From Succinivibrionaceae bacterium (lineage in GTDB: Bacteria > Pseudomonadota > Gammaproteobacteria > Enterobacterales > Succinivibrionaceae): a stretch of DNA of 36,104 bases. The first letter of the stretch is position 1. Each line of letters begins with the position of its first letter. The notes under the pieces are model-generated. The model made no database searches and was not told where the DNA came from. It worked only from the letters and a program-made list of their open reading frames with translations. This document shows positions 6,478-15,555 of this stretch, in pieces. A program made the position numbers and the translations under genes. The stretch covers positions 1-36,104 of the forward strand of contig JAFURY010000069.1 in NCBI GenBank assembly GCA_017480795.1, written 5' to 3'.

Positions 6478-7272
6478 ACCGTATGATTCCTGATCTGTCT
6501 CCTCCAGTCCGTTCTGCGTCACCGTCGCCTCCGGGCCGTCGGAAATCTGCACCCGGCAGGCGCAGCCCGGACCCTTGAGAAGAATTTCCTGACGACCGAG
6601 GCTGTCCTCCTGAAGCACAATGGCATCGCCCGTTTCCAGCGATCGGATCTCGTCGGCCGTCAGCATCTGGCTGCCGGCGATTTTTTCCATTGTCACCGGA
6701 ATCGAGCTTTCATCCAGGGCTCCGGTTTTAGGAAGCTCCCGCAGCCGTTTCACAAAAACGTCAACCGCCGTTTCGTTTCTGAAAAACAGACGGACTGGAA
6801 CGGGTTGGTTTCTCTCATCCAGGCGAAGCGCGAAATCCGCGCTGAATTCGAAACTTTTCGCATCATCGCACCCTGCGTAGGAGGTGACGGTGATGTTGTG
6901 CTTCAGCAGTTCCGAGGCCTCTGTCAGGTACGGCTGCAGCAGCTTTTCCAGCATGGCGCCCAGCAGTTCCGGCGGCAGAATGCTTATCTGTCCGGGATCC
7001 TCCACGTAATCGGCCGCATACCACAGATCAAGGGGAGCGATGGCGTATTCGCTCAGATTCGCGCTCAGTATTATCAGAGGCGTGTTGGTCTGTCTTATTT
7101 CCACCGAGTTCTCGCCCGATAGCACCTCTATCCGGTCGGTCTGGCACACCGCCAGCGCCGATGAGATGACAGCCGCTTTCTGAGGACTGATTTTAATCAC
7201 TGTGATCCAACCTGTAAAAGCATAAGAACGATCCGCCGGGACGGCGTTTACGGAAAACAATTCTATCAGCAA
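6238..7272 (-). CDS. sctQ: Type III secretion sorting-platform protein SctQ (SpaO/YscQ/HrcQ, SPOA domains)
   Basis: A 344-residue protein of the FliM/FliN-related SctQ family, which builds the cytoplasmic sorting platform under the injectisome. Two SPOA (surface presentation of antigens) domains are visible: about residues 205-260 (ADEIRSLETGDAIVL, then a beta-rich stretch) and about 272-340 (MTVNQLKELQPGSVVDI, then VNDLYALQITDI). The N-terminal 200 residues are divergent, as is usual for the family. The longest frame starts at a TTG (7272) with a poor ribosome-binding site; a GTG at 7200 is an alternative, so the start is uncertain. Its place between sctP and sctR matches Yersinia yscP-Q-R order. 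A likely internal start for a short SctQ-C product is listed separately. Confidence 0.88.
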   Translation of the reverse strand: MLIELFSVNAVPADRSYAFTGWITVIKISPQKAAVISSALAVCQTDRIEVLSGENSVEIRQTNTPLIILSANLSEYAIAPLDLWYAADYVEDPGQISILPPELLGAMLEKLLQPYLTEASELLKHNITVTSYAGCDDAKSFEFSADFALRLDERNQPVPVRLFFRNETAVDVFVKRLRELPKTGALDESSIPVTMEKIAGSQMLTADEIRSLETGDAIVLQEDSLGRQEILLKGPGCACRVQISDGPEATVTQNGLEETDQESYGMDTKIDDLKLKVEFSLGTVDMTVNQLKELQPGSVVDIGSSDLSRVAIKISDQTVGHGQIIQVNDLYALQITDISGSSGL

Positions 7273-7310
7273 TGATTCAAGTCATAAAGTGCTGCGTGCG
7301 GGACTTGAGA

Positions 7311-8021
7311 TCATGACGGCAACTGATCATCGCTGTCAGGGGACTTCACAGTGACGGTAAAACTTCCCTTTTCCAGCCGTTCAAGAGAATTTTCCAGTTT
7401 TGATTTCGCTTCGTTGAGCTTGCGGTACTGTTCCTGATTGCCGGCGTTGATAACCACCGCCAGCGTCCCGTCGTTGCTTCTGGTCAGAACTATCTCCGTG
7501 CCGGCGAACTGTCCGGAACTGCTCATCTGCATCATTACGCTGGATCCGGCCGAAGTCTTGGGATCCGACACCAGAATCCGATCAAGGAGATTGCTGACCA
7601 GATCCTGAATCTCCTGGCGGCCTGCCGAAACATCTGCGGCAGGCGGCGGCTGCGTTGCGACTTCCGGCGTCTGCTGAGGCTGGGAGCCTGCGAACATCGC
7701 CGAGGAAAACATGGAGGACAGATCAGTCATCCTGTTTTGCGCCTCTGCCTGAGTTTTGATCGCGCCGCCGAAGGATTCCTGAGCCGGCGCGAACGCGGCT
7801 GTTTTTTCTCCTGGCAACGGTTTTGCCTGATTCTGGGGGAGAGGATCTGAGGCCGGGAAGGATACGCCTGTCGGCAAATCCGTTTTCGCGGGGTCTTTCG
7901 CCGACATAAGATCGTTGAACATGGCGACGGTTTCGGAATCCGGCCCGGGCGCAGGCGCAGATGAAACATTCTGGTCGCATGGCAGGCCGCCCGCGCCGGT
8001 GATGTCAATTTCTAAATTCAT
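7311..8021 (-). CDS. sctP: SctP-like needle-length / substrate-switch protein (FliK/YscP/HpaP-type)
   Basis: A 236-residue protein with a Pro/Ala/Gln/Ser-rich, probably disordered N-terminal two thirds and a compact C-terminal domain (about 135-230: block QDLVSNLLDRILV, then TEIVLTRSNDGTLAVVIN and a terminal helix). This layout is that of the type III needle-length and hook-length proteins (YscP, HpaP, FliK C-terminal domain). The C-terminal domain resembles that of HpaP-type proteins, where the strand pair binds the export switch protein SctU. It is the first gene of the minus-strand operon, 38 bases before sctQ, the usual place of sctP. The start ATG at 8021 has only a weak ribosome-binding site. 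Fast-evolving family, so the assignment leans on gene order. Confidence 0.75.
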   Translation of the reverse strand: MNLEIDITGAGGLPCDQNVSSAPAPGPDSETVAMFNDLMSAKDPAKTDLPTGVSFPASDPLPQNQAKPLPGEKTAAFAPAQESFGGAIKTQAEAQNRMTDLSSMFSSAMFAGSQPQQTPEVATQPPPAADVSAGRQEIQDLVSNLLDRILVSDPKTSAGSSVMMQMSSSGQFAGTEIVLTRSNDGTLAVVINAGNQEQYRKLNEAKSKLENSLERLEKGSFTVTVKSPDSDDQLPS

Positions 8022-8385
8022 AAAAAGGTCCAGGTTTCAGAAATTCTTTCGGGTAAACGGATATTCGCCCGGAAGGTTACTGTTCGGGAGCATCGCCGGT
8101 TGGATGATCCGCCTTTACGGAGCCGGCCGCGCGCATGCCGGGTTTTAAATTGTCGGAGCATGCTGAAAACGGTTATAATTGCCACGGTCGGCTCGGGTGT
8201 ACCCGCATCATAGCACTGTCGGAGTTCTGTTCAGTACACCGTTGCTCCAAGTTGCGATTATTTTGACGTCTTTGTCATAAACCGGGGTTCTGAATATCGG
8301 GTTTGCATTGATGCCCGCTTATCGGTGCAGGCGCGTTTGTCCCGGTCTAAAGTGACGCGATGACGAAACATTTTACCTTTTTGAT
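8022..8385. other. Divergent intergenic region between sctP and lgt
   Basis: 364 bases without a gene. It must hold the promoters of the minus-strand sct operon and of the plus-strand lgt. I see one sigma-70-like site for the plus strand (8150-8179). I see no convincing -24/-12 or -35/-10 pair for the sct direction, which fits control by an alternative sigma factor whose consensus I cannot recognise. Confidence 0.6.
8150..8179 (+). promoter_or_regulatory. Candidate sigma-70 promoter upstream of lgt
   Basis: A TATAAT -10 box (8174-8179) follows TTGTCG (8150-8155) with an 18-base spacer. The distance to the lgt start is about 200 bases, so a long leader would result. The -10 box is perfect, the -35 box is weak. 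Confidence 0.4.
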
Positions 8386-9252
8386 ATGATCATTCACTGG
8401 AATCCGGATCCCATTGCGTTGAGCATAGACGCTCTTCATTTGCATATACACTGGTACGGCATCTGTTTTGCCACAGGTTTTCTGCTTGCCTATCTCATCA
8501 GCCGAATAATGTGCCGCATAAAGGGCTATTCGGTGGACAAGCTGGATCTGCTGCTTCTGGTCATGTTTGCCGGCACGGTTCTTGGCGCCCGCATTGTGCA
8601 TGTGGTTTTCTACCAGCCGGCGTACTATCTTTCCCATCCGCTGGAAATACTTTACATATGGCAGGGCGGTCTTGCCAGCCACGGCGGCGTGATCTGCGCC
8701 GCCATCGCCTTCGCCTGGTTCTGCTGCAAAAACCGCGAGTATCATCCTCTCTGGATGCTGGATCACATGAGCATGGCTTTTGCCGCCGGAGGCACATGCA
8801 TAAGGCTTGGCAACTTTGTCAATTCCGAAATTGTCGGCGTTCCTACCGACGGCACCTGGGGCATTGTCTTCGAGCGTCTGGGCAGCCAGCCTCTGCATCC
8901 GGTGATGCTTTACGAGTCGTTGTCCTACTTTGTCGGCGGTCTCCTGGTTCTTCTTCTCTACAAACTGCGTTTGGGAACCAGACCCGGCTTCATGTTCGGC
9001 TTTTTCATCACCTGGGCCTTTGCGACCCGGATGATTTTCGAAATTTTCAAGGCCGGACAGGCCGAATACGAGGTTCAGATGAACGATTTCATCTCGCAGC
9101 ATGTGTCGCTGCCGTTCTTCGTGTCTGTGGGAATGCTGCTGAGCGTTCCGTTCGTCCTTACCGGCATAGGTTTTATGATTTACGGTCTGAAGCATCCGGA
9201 TCCTCATTTCGAGGATCCGGTGGAGCCGGTGCCGGTCGGCAAAGCCTCCTGA
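8386..9252 (+). CDS. lgt: Prolipoprotein diacylglyceryl transferase Lgt (canonical copy)
   Basis: A 288-residue, seven-helix inner-membrane enzyme that makes the first modification of bacterial lipoproteins. All residues I would expect are present by eye: HWYG (Tyr26 equivalent), ASHGG (His103), IRLGNFVNSEIVG (Arg143, Asn146, Glu151, Gly154), HPVMLYESL and TRMIFEIF (Arg239, Glu243). The NSEIVG wording and the Lys after EIF differ from the NGELWG/EFFRQP wording of E. coli and recall Lgt proteins of other phyla, so this copy may have been acquired; this needs a tree. The ATG at 8386 has a weak ribosome-binding site but places the first membrane helix correctly. The gene is 66 bases upstream of the SNF2 gene, in the same direction. 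With the altered copy at 749 it brackets the type III cluster. Confidence 0.93.
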   Translation: MIIHWNPDPIALSIDALHLHIHWYGICFATGFLLAYLISRIMCRIKGYSVDKLDLLLLVMFAGTVLGARIVHVVFYQPAYYLSHPLEILYIWQGGLASHGGVICAAIAFAWFCCKNREYHPLWMLDHMSMAFAAGGTCIRLGNFVNSEIVGVPTDGTWGIVFERLGSQPLHPVMLYESLSYFVGGLLVLLLYKLRLGTRPGFMFGFFITWAFATRMIFEIFKAGQAEYEVQMNDFISQHVSLPFFVSVGMLLSVPFVLTGIGFMIYGLKHPDPHFEDPVEPVPVGKAS

Positions 9253-9317
9253 AGAGAAGGAGCCCGGCGAGCATCGAGAATCCTCGGCTGACAATCCCGT
9301 TTGAATTTTGATTTACC

Positions 9318-12300
9318 ATGAGCGATACCAATTCAACTTCCATTAGGCTTTTTAATGTTCTTAACTGGCGCAAAAGCTTTGCTCCCCACATCATGAGCAG
9401 GGCCTACAAATGTCTGGTTGAGGATCTCAAACCTGAATTCAAGCCGGGAAAACAGAAAATCCCTCTTTCCATCAGCGGCAGGGTAATCGACTCCGAAATG
9501 AAGTACGACGCCGGGATTGTTCATTTCCCTGGCGTCGGAAACGCTGTGCTTACCAGAGACTGCATGCGGTGCGCCTGCGCCGAATTCAGTCGCGAAGGCA
9601 CGTGTCCGCATGTCGCCGCGATCCTCATGCAGTACGAAAAGTACAACGGCGTGGTCACCATAGAGGAAAACGAGGAACAGTACAATGCCCGCATAAAGGA
9701 GCAGCAGTCCAAACGCATCCTCGAAAACATCGAAAGAGAGCGGGCGGTCACTTCGCAAATCAATCGCCTAAGCGACGAATTCATCAGTTCCCACGGAGGC
9801 ACGGCAGTCAGGTTCGGCGAACTGCTGCGGCAGATGGTCACCTTCCCTTTCTGCGAATCCCGCAGCAAGGATATCCTTTTCCGCAGAGCCATGAAACTCA
9901 AAAAATGCGGCTATGAGTCCTCAGCTCTGCATGATCCAGGCATCAGGGCGGAGGTCGCCTATGACGACATGTTCGGCTCATCTCATGAGTTTGTGGTTCA
10001 GGCGTCATCATCCCTGATAACATGGAGCAACGGTCAGGGACAGACGGATCAGGAGGCGGTTCCGGTAGAAGTTCCGTATCCGGCTTTCCGATGGGACGGC
10101 AAAAGGACTTTTGTCAACGAGTATCAGCTGGCGTGTATCGATCTGCTGTGGACATGGTGCTGCGAACATCCTTTTGAGGCTCTGGCCGCCAAAATCCGCG
10201 GCAACGCTTTCGTTGAGGCTCTCAGCGGCGCTTTCGAGACCGATGCCCTGAGCGAAAAACTGAAAAACGACGAACTTTACAATCTGACCTTCGCTGAAGA
10301 GGGCGGCAGGCTGCCTATCGTGCAGCTTTCGCCGCGTCTTATTCTTTCGCGCGGCGAGGACAGTCAGAACGCGCAGCAGCTTTCTCTTACTCTCGATCTG
10401 CTGCGGGAAAACGCTCAGCCTTCGGCGGTTTCGGATTTGATGGGGCTGCTTGATGCCTACGACCAGAAAAAGGCGTACCGCATCAACAAATTCTCCTCGC
10501 TGGATTTTTCCCAGCATGAACTGGATGCCAAAAGTCAGGGATACCTTGACATCGTTCGCGAGCACTGTTCGAGGATCCGCGATTTCATCGGCACCGAAGA
10601 AAAACCCAGCAATCTGCTGAACAAATTCTATTACGACGTCGGAAGACGGGCGAATCCGAGACTGCCGCAGGCGGCCGACACCGACTCCATTCCGCTCAAA
10701 GGTCTCCTGCTGAAGGCTTTCTATCGTCAGGCGGAAGGCTCGTTTGTGAGAATTGAGGACACAACCTCGTCTTGCGGCAGAACCAAAGTCTTTGTGGGAG
10801 GAGACGACGACAGTCTGAAGGTTGAACTGAAGGTTTCCAAGGCGGGACCGGAGAATGAAACCGTGCAGCTGTCAGGCTATCTGCCGCTTGAGCTTTCCGG
10901 CGCTTTTGAAACGGTTTACGTCCTTACCCGCGATGCCTTGATCGAGGTCGATCAGAGCAGCTTTTCCCCGGTGAGACAGCTGGTCAGCGCCGTCAGATCC
11001 GTGGGAGACTTCGATATTTCCGTTCCAAAGGAGAGTCTTGACAGTTTCTTTTCAGGGATTTATCCGGTACTCAGGAAAAAAGACTGTTTTTCCCTTTCTT
11101 CCGAGATCGACGAGGAGTGGATGAAGGAGCATCTCGCTCCTCAGGGGGCTGTCACCTTTTTCGCCGATGTGAAAAAAATAACGGATACAAAGATTATCAT
11201 TCGCGTGAAGGTCACGGTGAAATACGACGGCTTTTCCCACAGCCTCGGAGACGGCAAGGTTCCAGAGGTTCCGGCGGATGGCAGAATTCCGAACCAGATC
11301 GCCGAGCACGCCATCATTTCGAACATCGAGCGCAGCGGGGGGATCCGGGAGAAAGACGGCTGGAGATGGGAACTGGATCGGGATTCCGGGCTTAACGAGT
11401 TTCTGACCAAAACCGTGGCGCGGCTAGAACTTTTCGGCCTTGTAATGGGAACGGAAGAATTCGCCCGTCTGAAGCGCCGCGGCGGTTTCACTCTGGATTT
11501 TGACGTTTTGCAAAACGGCAAACTGCTGGATCTCAAACTTACCTCGGCGGAAGTTGACAAGTTTGAACTGCTAAGAATATTCGACGAGTATTCCAAGGGC
11601 AAGAAGTGGTATCGGCTGACGAGCGGCGAATTCATCGAGCTCAGTGACAATCCTGCCATTGCCAATGCCGTCAAGCTTCTTGAAAAGCTTGATGTGCTGC
11701 CTGCCGACGTGATAGCCGAGAACGCCAAAATTCCTGTTTTCAGAGCGCTTTATCTTGACAAGATCATGGAGTCTCGCGACGGCCTGATGGTGACCCGGGA
11801 CGAAAGCTTCATCAGGCTGGTTGACCGTTTTGCCAATATCAGCGCCGCTGATTTCGCGCTTCCCAAGTCCCTTGAGGGGATAATGAGAGAATATCAGAAG
11901 TTCGGCTTCAAGTGGGTAAAGACCCTTCTGTATTCCGGCTTTGGCGGAATACTGGCCGACGACATGGGCCTGGGCAAGACGCTGCAGATGATAGCCGTAA
12001 TTCTCTCGGAGATAGAGGAGAGAAAAAAAGAGGGGCGACGGTATCTGGCGCTGGTGATCTGTCCGTCCTCCCTGGTGCTGCAGTGGGTGCAGGAGTTCAG
12101 ACGTTTTGCTCCGTCGGTGCGCGTGATCCCCATGATCGGAATCGTGAGCCAGCGCGAAGTGGTGCGCGAGGAAATGGATCATGTGGATGTCGTGGTGGCA
12201 TCATACGAGATCCTTCTGAAGGACGTGGTGCATTTGCGCGACAGAACCTTCGATCTGATGATTATTGACGAGGCTCAGAAGATCAAGAATTTCAGATCGC

Positions 12301-13283
12301 AGACGGCCAAGGCGTGCAAGGTGGTCAAGGCTGATGGAAAAATGGCTCTTACCGGCACACCGATTGAAAACAAACTCTCGGAGCTCTGGAGCATTTTCGA
12401 TTTCGTTATGCCTGGCTATCTGTATACCCAGCAGCATTTTGCCAGCCGTTACGAGGCGCCTATAGCGGTGTGGCAGGACGAGGATGTCACCAGGGCCCTG
12501 AAAAACATGGTTTCTCCGTTCATTCTCAGAAGACGCAAGGCGGACGTGCTCAAGGATCTTCCTGAAAAGACCGAGGATGTCGTCTATGCGGGACTGGAGG
12601 GAGAGCAGCAGAAACTTTACGATGCCCAGCTGCTCAAAATCAAAGCGGATCTGCGAAAAGAAATCGGAATCGGCGATTTCAACAAGGAAAAGATCAGAAT
12701 TCTGGCCGAACTTACCAGAATGCGTCAGATCTGCTGTCATCCAAAGCTTCTGTTCGACAATTACACCAAAAACAGCGCCAAACTCGATATGTGCATGGAA
12801 CTGGTGGAGACGGCCATGGACGGAGGACACCGCATGCTGCTGTTTTCGCAGTTCACCTCCATGCTTGCCATCATATCGAAGGAACTGGACGACAGGCACA
12901 TTTCCCATTACATTCTCACCGGCGAGACGCCGAAGGAAGTCAGAATCGCCATGGTTGAAAAATTCAACCGCGATACGACTCCGGTTTTTCTTATTTCCCT
13001 CAAGGCCGGAGGCGTGGGTCTGAACCTTACCGGCGCCGATACGGTGATTCATTACGATCCGTGGTGGAACGTGGCGGCTCAGAATCAGGCGACCGACCGC
13101 GCCTACCGCATCGGGCAGACCAGGAACGTTACGGTTTACAAACTGATTCTGAAGGATACCGTCGAGGATCGGCTCCTCACGCTGCAGCAGACCAAAAAGG
13201 ATCTGGCGGACGCCATCCTTGAGGGAGAGCAGAAGTCGATTATGAAACTGACGAGGGAAGAACTGCTGGAACTGCTGTCCTAG
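9318..13283 (+). CDS. SWIM zinc-finger SNF2-family DNA helicase/translocase
   Basis: A 1321-residue ATP-dependent DNA translocase of the bacterial SNF2 group. Parts in order: SWIM zinc finger at about residues 80-105 (Cys-Ala-Cys ... CPH), a long central region typical of bacterial SNF2-associated sequence (about 150-820), the SNF2 N-terminal ATPase lobe from about 850 with Walker A (ADDMGLGKT, about 879-887), DEAQ box (IIDEAQKIKN, about 980) and motif III (LTGTPIENKLSELW), then the helicase C lobe with LLFSQFTS, LKAGGVGLNLTGA and QATDRAYRIGQ (about 1225-1265). Such proteins are widespread in bacteria and remodel DNA-protein complexes; the biological role is usually unknown. All motifs are intact, so it is probably active. 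It stands alone with lgt upstream and convergent with the Sel1 gene. Confidence 0.93.
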   Translation: MSDTNSTSIRLFNVLNWRKSFAPHIMSRAYKCLVEDLKPEFKPGKQKIPLSISGRVIDSEMKYDAGIVHFPGVGNAVLTRDCMRCACAEFSREGTCPHVAAILMQYEKYNGVVTIEENEEQYNARIKEQQSKRILENIERERAVTSQINRLSDEFISSHGGTAVRFGELLRQMVTFPFCESRSKDILFRRAMKLKKCGYESSALHDPGIRAEVAYDDMFGSSHEFVVQASSSLITWSNGQGQTDQEAVPVEVPYPAFRWDGKRTFVNEYQLACIDLLWTWCCEHPFEALAAKIRGNAFVEALSGAFETDALSEKLKNDELYNLTFAEEGGRLPIVQLSPRLILSRGEDSQNAQQLSLTLDLLRENAQPSAVSDLMGLLDAYDQKKAYRINKFSSLDFSQHELDAKSQGYLDIVREHCSRIRDFIGTEEKPSNLLNKFYYDVGRRANPRLPQAADTDSIPLKGLLLKAFYRQAEGSFVRIEDTTSSCGRTKVFVGGDDDSLKVELKVSKAGPENETVQLSGYLPLELSGAFETVYVLTRDALIEVDQSSFSPVRQLVSAVRSVGDFDISVPKESLDSFFSGIYPVLRKKDCFSLSSEIDEEWMKEHLAPQGAVTFFADVKKITDTKIIIRVKVTVKYDGFSHSLGDGKVPEVPADGRIPNQIAEHAIISNIERSGGIREKDGWRWELDRDSGLNEFLTKTVARLELFGLVMGTEEFARLKRRGGFTLDFDVLQNGKLLDLKLTSAEVDKFELLRIFDEYSKGKKWYRLTSGEFIELSDNPAIANAVKLLEKLDVLPADVIAENAKIPVFRALYLDKIMESRDGLMVTRDESFIRLVDRFANISAADFALPKSLEGIMREYQKFGFKWVKTLLYSGFGGILADDMGLGKTLQMIAVILSEIEERKKEGRRYLALVICPSSLVLQWVQEFRRFAPSVRVIPMIGIVSQREVVREEMDHVDVVVASYEILLKDVVHLRDRTFDLMIIDEAQKIKNFRSQTAKACKVVKADGKMALTGTPIENKLSELWSIFDFVMPGYLYTQQHFASRYEAPIAVWQDEDVTRALKNMVSPFILRRRKADVLKDLPEKTEDVVYAGLEGEQQKLYDAQLLKIKADLRKEIGIGDFNKEKIRILAELTRMRQICCHPKLLFDNYTKNSAKLDMCMELVETAMDGGHRMLLFSQFTSMLAIISKELDDRHISHYILTGETPKEVRIAMVEKFNRDTTPVFLISLKAGGVGLNLTGADTVIHYDPWWNVAAQNQATDRAYRIGQTRNVTVYKLILKDTVEDRLLTLQQTKKDLADAILEGEQKSIMKLTREELLELLS

Positions 13284-13321
13284 CGCCTGGCCGCCGCAAT
13301 CTTGAAACTGCGGCTGACGAC

Positions 13322-13345
13322 GAAAAAACCGCCCTGTCGGGCGGT
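13322..13345 (-). terminator. Rho-independent terminator of the Sel1-repeat gene
   Basis: A 7-bp stem ACCGCCC / GGGCGGT with a TGTC loop is followed, on the minus strand, by six T residues. It lies about 35 bases after the Sel1 gene stop and is orientated for that gene. The plus-strand SNF2 gene ends 39 bases away on the other side. Confidence 0.85.
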
Positions 13346-13380
13346 GGCGCGTCAGAATCAGGATATTCGGTCGGAAGCGC

Positions 13381-14598
13381 TCAGGCGTCTTTCACCGGCG
13401 ACAGCAGCCGGTTCACTTCCTTTTCGATGTTGGCGACATCGACTTCCGTCAGACCCATTTTGTATTTGTCGATATTGTCGGTAAATCCAGGAACTCCAAG
13501 ACGCGCGGCGAAGTAGGCGTAAAGGTAGGACTTCTTGTGATCTATGGCCACGCCGTCTCCCAGATAGTACATTTCGGCAAGTCTTGCCTGCGCCAGCGGG
13601 AATGCGTGCTCCGCCGAGGCCTGATACCACCGGAAGGCCTCGGTTTTGTTGCCGTTGTTGTACATGAATGATCCGAGCTTGTATTTGGCGAACGACGAAC
13701 CGAGGTTCGCGGCCTTGACATAGATGTCGTAGGCCTTGTCGCGGTCGGTTTCGGTGCCAAGTCCCATTTCGTACATGAATCCGAGTTTTTTCAGCGCCTC
13801 CACGTTGTTGCACAGCAGCGGATTCTGCAGCCACTCCAGGGCCTTTGCGTAATTGCGCGGCACTCCGAAACCGTCAAAGTACGCGCAGCCCAGCTCCATT
13901 ACCGCGGCATCGATGCCGCCCTGCGCCGCGATGGTGATGTTCTTGATGTACTCGTCGAGGTTCCGGCCTGGAAAACGGTTCTGGATATAGGCCTGCGCCA
14001 GATTGTAGTTGGCGTCGATCATGCCGTGCTGGGCCGCCTTTTTGAACCATTTGATGGCCTGATAGTAGTTGGCGGCGCTGGCGTTTTCGGTGTAGTAGAT
14101 AAGACCCAGAGCGCACTCCGCCTGGGGATATCCCTGCTTCGCAGCAATCAGATAGTAGTGATAGGCCAGTTTCTGATCATACTGGATCTTCTCGCCGGCG
14201 GAATAAAGATCCCCCAGTTCGAAAGCCGCCTCGGGCCAGCTGTGGTTGGCCGCCTTGGTCAGCCACATCAGGTATTCGGTAGGATCCTTGTTGGTGCCGA
14301 AACCGTCCTCGAACATCTTGCCGACGTAGTATTCGGCTTCCGGAATCCCGACCGTGGCCGCCTTGAGCATCCAGTTGAAGGATTCAGCGGGATTCACCAT
14401 GCAGCCCTTGCCGGTGCGGTACATGTCGCCCAGCATGGTCCAGACCCTGGGGTCGTCGTTCTCCATTGTGAACTTCAGACACCGCTCGAACGCCTTTTTG
14501 TAGTTGCCGTTGCGGTAGAGCTGCTCGCAGTCGCTGTAGGTGATGGTTCGTTCGTCTCTGAGACCGACGGATCTGGCAAAGTTATCGAAGAAGCCCAT
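13381..14598 (-). CDS. Sel1-like repeat (TPR-like) protein
   Basis: A 405-residue protein made almost entirely of Sel1-like repeats, about 36 residues each, with the typical AxYxLGxxY and AxxWxxKAAxxG patterns (for example ARLAEMYYLGDGVAID, AVMELGCAYFDGFGVPRNYAKALEWL and AAFELGDLYSAG). No signal peptide or membrane helix is seen; the first 35 residues (MGFFDNFARSVGL...) are a short amphipathic lead. Sel1 repeats fold as helical hairpins that mediate protein-protein contacts, often in signalling or envelope-stress pathways; the partner is unknown. The start ATG at 14598 has GGGAGA about 8 bases upstream. The gene is monocistronic, with its own terminator and a divergent lemA gene. Confidence 0.88.
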   Translation of the reverse strand: MGFFDNFARSVGLRDERTITYSDCEQLYRNGNYKKAFERCLKFTMENDDPRVWTMLGDMYRTGKGCMVNPAESFNWMLKAATVGIPEAEYYVGKMFEDGFGTNKDPTEYLMWLTKAANHSWPEAAFELGDLYSAGEKIQYDQKLAYHYYLIAAKQGYPQAECALGLIYYTENASAANYYQAIKWFKKAAQHGMIDANYNLAQAYIQNRFPGRNLDEYIKNITIAAQGGIDAAVMELGCAYFDGFGVPRNYAKALEWLQNPLLCNNVEALKKLGFMYEMGLGTETDRDKAYDIYVKAANLGSSFAKYKLGSFMYNNGNKTEAFRWYQASAEHAFPLAQARLAEMYYLGDGVAIDHKKSYLYAYFAARLGVPGFTDNIDKYKMGLTEVDVANIEKEVNRLLSPVKDA

Positions 14599-14939
14599 GG
14601 TTGTATCTCCCGTACTGTCATTTTCTTGCGCTGTCGGACGACAACTAAATCTTTATCCAAACAGTCTTTATACCTTAAACGGATGATTTTGAAAGCAAAA
14701 TCGCAATTTTCGCGTTCATTCTGATAAGAGATTCAAACTCTCGGAATGTTCGCGATATCGGCGCTTTGTTTGCGGCGGAAAACTCCGGAGGATCCCAAAG
14801 GGCGCCAGGTCGTGGCTGGCGCGTCCGTCGCTTTTTCCGCGGTGGCGGTTTGGCTGTTCTTTTGCTATCATTCCGTTGCCCGATGCGCGATGGAGCTGGG
14901 CTGTTTTTTTCAAATGCCTGCGATGGGAGTTTTGCCGCT
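14599..14939. other. Divergent intergenic region between the Sel1 gene and lemA
   Basis: 341 bases. The half near the Sel1 gene is AT-rich and holds the candidate promoter listed at 14667-14694. The half near lemA is GC-rich; I see no clear promoter for lemA and no RNA gene. Short open frames here have no family resemblance. Confidence 0.5.
14667..14694 (-). promoter_or_regulatory. Weak candidate promoter of the Sel1 gene
   Basis: On the minus strand TATAAA (14672-14667) follows TTTCAA (14694-14689) with a 16-base spacer, about 70 bases before the Sel1 start. The -35 box is poor, so the call is tentative. Confidence 0.3.
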
Positions 14940-15497
14940 ATGAAGATGTTTGCCGCCTTGTTCGCCTTTGTGATTGTTGCGGTTGTGGGCGTATATTTCA
15001 TGTCCTACAACACGCTGATAGGTCTGAAGCACGGCGTGGAGGAGGGCGCCGCGGCCATTGACACCCAGCTGCAGAGGCGCTCGGATCTCATACCGAACCT
15101 GGTGGCCACGGTGAAAGGCTTCGCCAGGCATGAAACCGAGGTTTTCAAAAGCGTAACCGATGCCAGGGAGCGGATGATGTCCGCCTCCACCATGGCCGAA
15201 AAGTCCGCGGCCAACGGGGAGCTCTCCGGCGCTCTGTCGAGGCTTCTGGCCATTTCCGAAAGCTATCCCGAACTGAAATCTGACAAAGTCTACATCGGTC
15301 TGATGGACGAGCTTTCCGGCACGGAAAACCGTATCGCCCACGCCAGGGACAAATACAACCGAAAGGTGAGAGCGCTCAACGAGACCATGGAGAAGCTGCC
15401 TTACTCCATGCTTGTTCCGAGTCTTGCCATCGACAAGGCCGACTACTTTGAGGCCGAAGCCTCCGCCAGAAAGCCGGTAAAGGTTGAACTTGACTGA
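14940..15497 (+). CDS. LemA family protein
   Basis: A 185-residue membrane-anchored helical protein. One N-terminal membrane helix (about residues 4-22) is followed by the LemA signature: SYNTLIGLKHGVEEGAA, the RRSDLIPNLVATVKGFA block, a helical hairpin with SGALSRLLAISESYPELKSD, then GTENRIAHARDKYN. Short length and a C-terminus without Ser-rich tail are normal. LemA proteins are widespread and of poorly defined function. I chose the ATG at 14940; the frame is open upstream but the hydrophobic helix begins right after this codon. It is followed by a good terminator, so it is transcribed alone. A second ATG two codons later is equally possible. Confidence 0.9.
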   Translation: MKMFAALFAFVIVAVVGVYFMSYNTLIGLKHGVEEGAAAIDTQLQRRSDLIPNLVATVKGFARHETEVFKSVTDARERMMSASTMAEKSAANGELSGALSRLLAISESYPELKSDKVYIGLMDELSGTENRIAHARDKYNRKVRALNETMEKLPYSMLVPSLAIDKADYFEAEASARKPVKVELD

Positions 15498-15555
15498 AAC
15501 ATCCGGATCTGAAATCCGCCGGATTGCTCTCCGGTGAATCTGTAAACCGCCTGAA

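Noticed and set aside
8347..9294. Long open frame on the minus strand opposite lgt
   Set aside because: Covers the whole lgt gene in antisense and lacks any domain.
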